Origin: Bordetella genomosp. 10
Lineage (GTDB): Bacteria > Pseudomonadota > Gammaproteobacteria > Burkholderiales > Burkholderiaceae_B
DNA: 64,000 bases
Reading direction: 5' to 3'
Assembly (NCBI RefSeq): GCF_002261225.1
Contig: NZ_NEVM01000005.1
Location: forward strand, 1,860,001-1,924,000
Shown here: positions 33,780 through 40,316 of the stretch, piece after piece
Layout: each line of letters starts with the position of its first letter
Position numbering within the stretch: the stretch's first letter is position 1
Translations under genes and position numbers: made by a program
The notes under the pieces: model-generated
What the model was told of the DNA's origin: nothing
The model's database searches: none
Seen by the model: only the letters and a program-made list of their open reading frames with translations

Positions 33780-35351
33780 TCAGTTGATGCTTCTGTCGTT
33801 TCCCGTCCAGTAACGGGCCTTCAACGCCTTCTTATCTATCTTTCCGAGCGCGGTGAGCGGCAGTTCGGGCTCGAACACGACCCGTTTCGGCGCATTGACC
33901 ACGCCCTTGCGCTCCACGACGTGGCGGATGAGTTCTTCTTCCGTGCAGCGCGCCCCTGCCTTGAGCACCACCACCGCGGTCACGCGCTCGCCCCACTTCT
34001 CGTCGGGCGTGCCGATGACCGAGGAGACGGCCACTTGCGGATGCAGGGCCAGGCAGTTCTCCACCTCGCTGGGATACACGTTGAAGCCGCCGGAGATGAT
34101 CATGTCCTTGGCGCGGTCGACGATGTACAGATAGCCCTGGGCGTCCATGCGGGCCATGTCGCCCGTGTGCAGCCAACCGCCGGCGAAGACCTTCTCGTCC
34201 TCCTCCGGACGGTTCAGGTAGCCTTCCATCAGCAGCGGACCGCGCGCGCAGATCTCGCCCACCTCGCCCACCGGCACTTCGCGCAGGTCCTTGTCCAGCA
34301 GGGCCACCTGGTTGCCGGGGATGACGCGGCCGCAGGAAGCCAGCAGTTCCGGCCGGGACAGGTCGTGGTCCGCCCGGCTCAGGTAGGTGAGCGTCATGGG
34401 CGCCTCGGCCTGGCCGTACAGTTGCCCGAAGACCGGGCCGATGCGCTCGATCGCCTGGGCCAGCCGCGACGGCGCGATGGGCGACGCGCCATAGAGCACC
34501 AGGCCCAGCGACGCACAGCCTTGGCGGTTGAAATCCGGCTCGTCCAGCAGTCCGTAGATCTGCGTGGGCACCAGGAAGGCAAGCGTGATGCGCTGTTCGC
34601 GCACGATCTCCAGGAAAGCCCGCGCCTCGTATTTCTCCATCAGGAACACCGTTCCGCCCTTCATGAAGACCGGAAGGACGATGGCGCCCGCCGCGTGCGA
34701 GATGGGCGTCGCCGCGAGATAGCGGATCTCGCGGGGCCAGTCGTAGGCGGCCAGCATGGAGATCGCGCTGGTGACCGTCGTGCGATGCGCGTGCAGGATG
34801 CCCTTGGACCGGCCGGTGGTGCCGCCGGTGTACGACAGCTTCGTGATTTCGCCGGGATCGTCGGGCAGCGGCATCGGCGCGTCGTCGTGGCGGCGGGCGC
34901 GCGCATGCAGGCCCGGTTCCCCGTCCACCTCGTCCAGTTGCACGACCCTGGGCACGGCGCCGCGTTCGTGGATGGCCCGGGCGCGCGCCGCGAACCTGCC
35001 GGTGTCCACCACCAGCGCATCGGCGCCCGCGTCCGCCAGGATGAAGCAGTGGTCTTCTTCCGAGGCCATGGGGTGCAGCGACATGCACCGCAATCCCGCC
35101 AGTTGCGCCGCGATGAGGGCGACCAGCGCCTCCACCCGGTTGCCGACCAGGAAAGCCAGCGTGTCCTGGCGCTTCAAGCCCATGTCGAGGAATTCGCGGG
35201 CGCAACGCCAGGCCCGTTTTTCCAGTTCGCCGTAGGTGATGGCTTCCTCCGGCGCCTGGATCGCGACCGCGCCGGGCGCCCTCCTGAAAGCGGAAATGTA
35301 GAGCTGGGCAACCGTGGGGCCGTCGTGCCGCCTGCGGGCGGGATGCGTCAT
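33780..35351 (-). CDS. AMP-dependent acyl/aryl-CoA synthetase
   Basis: 523 residues from ATG 35351, with GGAG 5-8 bases upstream. ANL motifs: LSYTGGTTGRSKGILHAHR (P-loop), GQAEAPMT (A5), GWLHTGDMARMD and ISGGFNVYPSEVE, and the C-terminal catalytic Lys in ALGKIDKKAL. Activates a carboxylic acid to its CoA ester with ATP. First gene of the operon ligase-Bug-thiolase-DUF35, directly behind an 11-bp inverted-repeat operator. Chain length or ring preference cannot be read from the sequence. Confidence 0.92.
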   Translation of the reverse strand: MTHPARRRHDGPTVAQLYISAFRRAPGAVAIQAPEEAITYGELEKRAWRCAREFLDMGLKRQDTLAFLVGNRVEALVALIAAQLAGLRCMSLHPMASEEDHCFILADAGADALVVDTGRFAARARAIHERGAVPRVVQLDEVDGEPGLHARARRHDDAPMPLPDDPGEITKLSYTGGTTGRSKGILHAHRTTVTSAISMLAAYDWPREIRYLAATPISHAAGAIVLPVFMKGGTVFLMEKYEARAFLEIVREQRITLAFLVPTQIYGLLDEPDFNRQGCASLGLVLYGASPIAPSRLAQAIERIGPVFGQLYGQAEAPMTLTYLSRADHDLSRPELLASCGRVIPGNQVALLDKDLREVPVGEVGEICARGPLLMEGYLNRPEEDEKVFAGGWLHTGDMARMDAQGYLYIVDRAKDMIISGGFNVYPSEVENCLALHPQVAVSSVIGTPDEKWGERVTAVVVLKAGARCTEEELIRHVVERKGVVNAPKRVVFEPELPLTALGKIDKKALKARYWTGNDRSIN

Positions 35352-35404
35352 GGTGTCTCCGGGTGGGTCTTGTAGCCTGCCTCTGGAAACCAGTGTATTG
35401 TCGG

Positions 35405-35436
35405 TACGGTACCAAGTCAAACGTTTTGGTACCGTA
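35405..35436. promoter_or_regulatory. 11-bp inverted-repeat operator before the CoA-ligase operon
   Basis: TACGGTACCAA (35405-35415) and TTGGTACCGTA (35426-35436), perfect arms with a 10-base spacer, 54 bp before the ligase start. The size suits a TetR- or FadR-type regulator sensing acyl-CoA. The regulator is not encoded directly beside it; the TetR genes at 30546 and 49987 are candidates only. Confidence 0.65.
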
Positions 35437-35550
35437 ATTTTGGCGGCGGTTTTGGCCGTGATTTCGGCCGCGATTCCGGTGACGATTTCAGTGGTGATGT
35501 AGCGGCGTCGCCCTTACCCGACAGGAGCGCCGCTTTCTTCGCTTTCTGCC

Positions 35551-36780
35551 TTACCCGGGAAGCGGCGCCGTTTTCCTGCGCAGCGCGAACGCCAGCGACA
35601 CCATCGCCAGCACGAGAGGAATGAAGGAGACCCAGAGCACCGTGTCCCAACCGAAGGCGGACAGCAATCCGCCGGAGGAGAACGAGCCGATCGCCATCAG
35701 GCCGAAGACGATGAAGTCATTGAGCGATTGCACCCGCGTCTTCTCTTCCGGCCGGTGGCATTCGAGCACGAGCGCGGATGCGCCGAGAAAGCCGAAATTC
35801 CAACCCAGGCCGAGCAGGATCAGCGTCGCCCAGAAATGCGCGACGTCGATGCCGGCCAGTCCCACGGCGGCCGACAGCCCGGTCAGCAGCAGCCCGGTGA
35901 TCGCGATGCGTCCCGCGCCGAAGCGCGCGATCAGGCTGCCGGTGAAGAAACTGGGCGCGTACATGGCGATGACATGCCATTGCAGGCCGAGGTTGGCCGC
36001 TACCTGCGAATGGCCGCAGATATGCATGGCCAGCGGCGCGGCGGTCATCAGGAAGTTCATCAGCATGTAGGCGACGGCGCCGCTGACGGCCGCGGCGACG
36101 AAGCGGGGTTGCAGCGCGATCGCCGAAAGCGGCCGCCCGCCGGCCACTTCGGACGCCGTTGGCCGGGGCAATTGCACGCCCAGCAGGATGCCGGCCGCCA
36201 GCACGGCGACGATGGCCTGCACCAGGAAGGTGGCGGCAAACATGTGCGGCGTCCACATATTCATCGTCAAGGTGACGATCTGCGGTCCGATGATCCCCGC
36301 GACGACGCCGCCGGCCATGACCAGCGATAGCGCCCGCGCGCGCCGCGCCGGCGCCACGCCGTCGGCCGCGGCGAAACGGAAGGTCAGCACGACGGCGGCA
36401 TAGCCGCCGCCGAAGAAGGTCGCCAGGCAGAACAGCCAGAACGATCCCAGGATGACCGCGAGCATGGCCAGCAGCCCCGTCAGGACGCCGGCGCCCGTGC
36501 CCACGAAGAAGGCGGTGCGCCGGCCATGGCGCCGGGCGATCGCGCCCACGGGCAGCGTGCATGCCGCCATGCCCACCACGAAGATGGAAATGGGCAAGGT
36601 GGCCAGCATGGCCGTGGGCGCGAGCTTGCTGCCGATGATGGCGCCGGTGGCGTACACCACCGTGGAATTCGCGCCGGCCAGCGCCTGGGCAATGGCAAGG
36701 CGCCAAATATTTCCGCTTTGGATTCTTGCAGGCAGTTCGCCCGCGGCGCCGGTCATGGAGATCGTATTGTTGTCTGTCAT
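35551..36780 (-). CDS. MFS transporter (YbfB/sugar-efflux-like)
   Basis: 409 residues from ATG 36780 (MTDNNTISMTGAAG); the open frame before it reaches into the promoter region. Twelve helices, loop motif GAIARRHGRRTAFF, and NDFIVFGLMAIGSF in the second half. Predicted inner-membrane exporter or importer of a small molecule. Divergent from a LysR gene, the usual arrangement in which the regulator controls the transporter. Confidence 0.88.
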   Translation of the reverse strand: MTDNNTISMTGAAGELPARIQSGNIWRLAIAQALAGANSTVVYATGAIIGSKLAPTAMLATLPISIFVVGMAACTLPVGAIARRHGRRTAFFVGTGAGVLTGLLAMLAVILGSFWLFCLATFFGGGYAAVVLTFRFAAADGVAPARRARALSLVMAGGVVAGIIGPQIVTLTMNMWTPHMFAATFLVQAIVAVLAAGILLGVQLPRPTASEVAGGRPLSAIALQPRFVAAAVSGAVAYMLMNFLMTAAPLAMHICGHSQVAANLGLQWHVIAMYAPSFFTGSLIARFGAGRIAITGLLLTGLSAAVGLAGIDVAHFWATLILLGLGWNFGFLGASALVLECHRPEEKTRVQSLNDFIVFGLMAIGSFSSGGLLSAFGWDTVLWVSFIPLVLAMVSLAFALRRKTAPLPG

Positions 36781-36965
36781 AGTTATCGATGCCTGAGAGG
36801 CCTTCTTGCCGGGCCGGAAGCCACGTTCGGTCCCGTAGCGGCTCACGGACACACGCTCCGCGCCGCGAGGAAGCCGGCGTCGACGGATGCCATGCGTTGG
36901 CAGGCATCATAGGCCTTTTCGCCAGGGTGAATTTTTCTTCCATTCGAACGCTCCGGCAAATGAGA

Positions 36966-36996
36966 TAAAGTTCTCCGCAATGAAAGAAAAACTTTA
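36966..36996. promoter_or_regulatory. Inverted repeat in the MFS/LysR intergenic region
   Basis: TAAAGTT (36966-36972) and AACTTTA (36990-36996), perfect 7-bp arms 17 bases apart, ending 5 bp before the LysR start. Fits an autoregulatory LysR site or leader structure. Confidence 0.4.
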
Positions 36997-37001
36997 CCGG
37001 C

Positions 37002-37946
37002 ATGAAGTCGCCCATCCATCTGAACGCCTTGCGGGCGTTCGAAGCCAGCGCCCGCCACCAGAGTTTTTCCGGCGCGGCGGCCGAACTGAACGTGACGCCC
37101 GCGGCGGTCGGCCAGCTCGTGCGCCTGCTGGAAGAGTCGCTGGGAACACCGCTGTTCGTGCGGAGCAACAGCGGCAAAGCGCGGCTGGTCCCGACCGAGA
37201 CGGCCGAGCGCGCGCTGGCGGACATCCGGGCCGGCTTCGACCGCTTGACGCTGGGAATGGAACGGCTGCGGGAGGGATCGGCCAGCGGCGTGCTCACCGT
37301 GACGGTCAGTCCGGCCTTCGCCGCCAAGTGGCTGCTGCCCCGCATCGACCGCTTCCAGGCGGCTTGCCCGGACACCGACGTGCGCCTGGACACCAACCAC
37401 AAGCCGGTGGACTTCGTGGCGCATCGAATCGATATCGGCGTGCGCTACGGCATGGGGCGCTGGCCGGGCCTGAAGGCCGACAAGCTCATGGACGAGGAAG
37501 TTTTCCCGGTGTGCTCGCCTGAGCTGTTGCGCCAGCGCGGACGCCCGCGCAAGCCGGGCGATCTGGCTCGCGCAACCCTGATCCATGACCTGTCGATGGC
37601 CGGCCATGCGGGCTTCCCGACGTGGGAAACGTGGATGGAGAAAGCCGGCGTCGCGCATACGGCGGCGCTGCGGCGCGGCATGCGGATCAACAATTCGGCG
37701 GCCGTGCTGCAGGCTGCGGCCGAGGGACACGGCATCGCGCTGGCGCGCAGCGTCATGGCCCGCGACGACCTGGCCAGCGGACGCCTGGTGCGGCTCTTTC
37801 CCGACATCGGTCTTGCCTTGGATGTGGCGTACTACGTCGTCTACCGCCCCGAATGCGCCGGCCTGCCGAGACTGGCGGCGTTCCGGGAATGGCTGTTCGC
37901 GGAGGCGGCGCGTTCCGACAGTCAAGCAGGGCACCGCTCGCCGTAA
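37002..37946 (+). CDS. LysR-family regulator (GcvA-like)
   Basis: 314 residues. N-terminal helix-turn-helix HLNALRAFEASARHQSFSGAAAELNVTPAAVGQLVRLLEE, as in GcvA-type regulators, then a periplasmic-binding-like effector domain (LTVTVSPAFAAKWLLPRI, GIALARSVMARDDLASGRLVRLF). Divergent from the MFS gene at 35551-36780, its most likely target together with itself. Confidence 0.92.
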   Translation: MKSPIHLNALRAFEASARHQSFSGAAAELNVTPAAVGQLVRLLEESLGTPLFVRSNSGKARLVPTETAERALADIRAGFDRLTLGMERLREGSASGVLTVTVSPAFAAKWLLPRIDRFQAACPDTDVRLDTNHKPVDFVAHRIDIGVRYGMGRWPGLKADKLMDEEVFPVCSPELLRQRGRPRKPGDLARATLIHDLSMAGHAGFPTWETWMEKAGVAHTAALRRGMRINNSAAVLQAAAEGHGIALARSVMARDDLASGRLVRLFPDIGLALDVAYYVVYRPECAGLPRLAAFREWLFAEAARSDSQAGHRSP

Positions 37947-37972
37947 GCGGCGCCGCCGTCCCGCCAGGACAG

Positions 37973-38878
37973 CTACGCCAGCGGTTGCAGGTCTTTTATG
38001 TAATCGACGAACCGCCTGAGCGGTACGGGCATTTGCCGGCGGCTGTGGTAATAAAGATAGGGACCGTCGAACGCTTGCCACCACTCCTCCAGCAGCGGGA
38101 CGATCTGTCCAGATGCCAGATGCGGGCTAAGGAAATCCTCGAACGTGTAGATGATCCCCGCCCCCGATATTGCGCCGGCAAGTTGGAGATCGATGGAGCT
38201 GGAGATCAGGGGCCCGTCGGGGACGATGCGGAACCGCTTTCCTTCGCGTTCAAATTCCCAGGGCCATACGATGCCGCTCGGAAACCGATTGCCGATAAGG
38301 CGATGGTCGGTCAGCAGGCTCCTGGGATGATTCGGAACCCCATGCTTTTCGATATAGGCAGGCGATGCGGCAGCCACGAAACGCTGGCGCCGCGGACCGA
38401 TGGGGACGGCGATCATGTCCTTGGCGATGCGTTCTTCATATCGGACGCCCGCATCGAACCCTCTCGCGATCACGTCGCTGAATTCGTTCTCCATGACGAT
38501 ATCCATGCGGATTCCCGGATACTTCTCCAGGAATCCGCTGACGATATCGGGGAGAATGTGCCGGGCGACCGGAACGGGGACATTCAGACGCAGCGTCCCC
38601 TTGGGCTCGTGGGCGCCATCCTGGAGATCGTTGAATGCGGCTTCGATTTCGAGGAATGCCGGCTTCAGCCTCTCGATCAGCCTGCCTCCCGCCTCGGTCG
38701 GGGTCACGCTGCGAGTGGTTCGGTTAAGCAGGCGTATCCCGACTTCCGATTCCAGCCGGCGTATGGAATCGCTCAACGAAGAAGCGCTTGAATGACGTTT
38801 CTCGGCTGCGCCCCGGAAGCCGCCGGCCTCCACGACCGCCATGAAATCGCCGACGTCTTTCAGGTTGGGTAAAGCCAT
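37973..38878 (-). CDS. LysR-family regulator
   Basis: 301 residues. Helix-turn-helix in residues 5-65 (DFMAVVEAGGFRGAAEKRHSSASSLSDSIRRLESEVGIRLLNRTTRSV), then an effector domain typical of the CrgA/DmlR-like branch (GTLRLNVPVPVARHILPDIVSGFL). It lies downstream of the SDR gene on the same strand with a 241-bp gap, so it has its own promoter; the SDR gene is the closest possible target. It converges with the GcvA-like gene. Confidence 0.92.
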   Translation of the reverse strand: MALPNLKDVGDFMAVVEAGGFRGAAEKRHSSASSLSDSIRRLESEVGIRLLNRTTRSVTPTEAGGRLIERLKPAFLEIEAAFNDLQDGAHEPKGTLRLNVPVPVARHILPDIVSGFLEKYPGIRMDIVMENEFSDVIARGFDAGVRYEERIAKDMIAVPIGPRRQRFVAAASPAYIEKHGVPNHPRSLLTDHRLIGNRFPSGIVWPWEFEREGKRFRIVPDGPLISSSIDLQLAGAISGAGIIYTFEDFLSPHLASGQIVPLLEEWWQAFDGPYLYYHSRRQMPVPLRRFVDYIKDLQPLA

Positions 38879-38992
38879 GATGGTTGCGCTCGCGCATTGC
38901 GCCTTGCCTTGTCCGCAAGTGCGCGCAGAGCTGGCAGGAGCAGTTCTTCAATAGGCCGTTGTCCATCGAACTGGCAGATAAAGCGGCCGGAC

Positions 38993-39010
38993 TGTACGGC
39001 CGATCGTACA
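38993..39010. promoter_or_regulatory. Small inverted repeat between SDR and LysR genes
   Basis: TGTACG-gccgat-CGTACA in the 241-bp gap that holds the LysR promoter. It has the T-N11-A spacing common in LysR sites, but short arms make it only a candidate. Confidence 0.35.
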
Positions 39011-39119
39011 TTGAAAAGTGCGTTCCAGCGGAGCGGAATGCGAATCGGAGTACGCGCTCCATTCGGCGTGGCGTGAGCCGGGAATATCCCCGAGGCCCGA
39101 GAGAGCCGGAAACCGCCTT

Positions 39120-39863
39120 CTACGCGAAGCCGCCGTTGGCGCGAATGACCTGCCCGTTGATCCAGCCCCCCTGCGGGCCGGCAAGAAAAGACACCGCGTC
39201 GGCAATGTCCGTGGGTTGGCCGAGTCGTTCCAGTGGAGGCTGCTTGGAAAGGCGTTCGATATCCTCCGCCGTTTTGCCGGCCAGGAACAGCTCCGTGGCG
39301 ACCGGGCCCGGCGCAACGGCATTGACCGTGATATTGCGACCGCGCAGCTCGTTGGCCAGCACGTGCGTCAGGCCCTCCACGCCGGCCTTGGAGGCGATGT
39401 AGGCGCCGTACCCGGGAAAGGACTTCGCGATCACGCTGGTCGAGACCGTGATGATGCGCCCGCCCGTGCCGACCCGCCGGGCGGCATGCGCGAGGACGAT
39501 GAAGGTGCCGCGCAAATTGGTGTTGATGGCGTTATCGAAGACAGCCAGGTCGAGGTCGGCGATCTTGGAAAGCGACATGACGCCGGCGCTGTTGACGACC
39601 ACGTCCACATGACCGAACCGTTCCTGCGTCTTGTCGAACAGCGCCTGCACTGAAGCAGGATCGCTCACATCGCCTTGAATGGCGACTGCCGTGCCGCCGG
39701 CCGCTTCGATCAAACGCACGGCTTCATCGGCTTTGGCGGCGTTGCCCGCGAAGCTCACAACGACCGCGCAGCCATCCTTTGCCAGGCGCAAGGCAATTTC
39801 CCGACCGATTCCGCGCGAAGCGCCCGTGACGATCGCGACTTTCTTGTTGGCTGGGATGTTCAT
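39120..39863 (-). CDS. Short-chain dehydrogenase/reductase (FabG-like)
   Basis: 247 residues from ATG 39863, preceded by GGAGG. NAD(P) motif TGASRGIGREIA, VVNSAGVM, catalytic Ser in VSTSVIAKSFPG with Tyr and Lys in GYGAYIASKAGV, and the C-terminal NGQVIRANGG. Soluble oxidoreductase of an alcohol or carbonyl. Followed by a LysR gene and divergent from the autotransporter; no pathway is indicated. Confidence 0.92.
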   Translation of the reverse strand: MNIPANKKVAIVTGASRGIGREIALRLAKDGCAVVVSFAGNAAKADEAVRLIEAAGGTAVAIQGDVSDPASVQALFDKTQERFGHVDVVVNSAGVMSLSKIADLDLAVFDNAINTNLRGTFIVLAHAARRVGTGGRIITVSTSVIAKSFPGYGAYIASKAGVEGLTHVLANELRGRNITVNAVAPGPVATELFLAGKTAEDIERLSKQPPLERLGQPTDIADAVSFLAGPQGGWINGQVIRANGGFA

Positions 39864-40316
39864 GAAGGTCCTCCGCAAAGTTAAAGGGTTTCTTCGACCG
39901 TGGCGTGGGTCGACATCCCTCATGGTGGTCCTTCTCCCTTCGTTCGATAAGACGGCATAAACCGAACGGGTTGTCCGCCCCACCGTACAGGGCGCGCGGA
40001 TGTCGAAGTACATATCAATTTATTTCATACCCACGGCCCCCCAAATCGCAGGAAAAAAGCCCCGGTGCGACGGTGCCGGATGGTATCCGTGCGGGCTTTA
40101 TACAGCTTTTGGATGGTATCCATGTCTGATTTTCAGCGAATGGGTTGTCATCCTCTGCTCTGTACTTGGTATGAGCAGAAAAGACGTATACATTGCGCCT
40201 TTTTTGCGACAAATCACTCCATTTGTGCAAATCATTTCGTTACCTATCAATACTTTTACAGCAATCCAGCAATTTTTTAGACCTCAGTCTTTTGACTGAT
40301 ACATGAAGGAAGTCCA
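39864..40316. promoter_or_regulatory. 453-bp AT-rich intergenic region upstream of the autotransporter
   Basis: Much lower GC than the surroundings. It contains GGATGGTATCC twice (40078-40088 and 40111-40121), exactly 33 bp apart, about three helical turns. A possible sigma-70 promoter is TTGTGC at 40223-40228, 16 bases, TATCAA at 40245-40250, about 67 bp before the TTG start. The short open frames in it look accidental. Composition suggests a regulated or H-NS-type-silenced promoter (inference). Confidence 0.45.

Noticed and set aside
32766..35375. Open frame of 869 codons on the plus strand across the Bug and CoA ligase genes
   Set aside because: Antisense to two well-supported genes and lacks any recognisable motif.
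40000..40299. 99-codon frame in the AT-rich region before the autotransporter
   Set aside because: No family match, overlaps presumed promoter elements, and lacks a ribosome-binding site.
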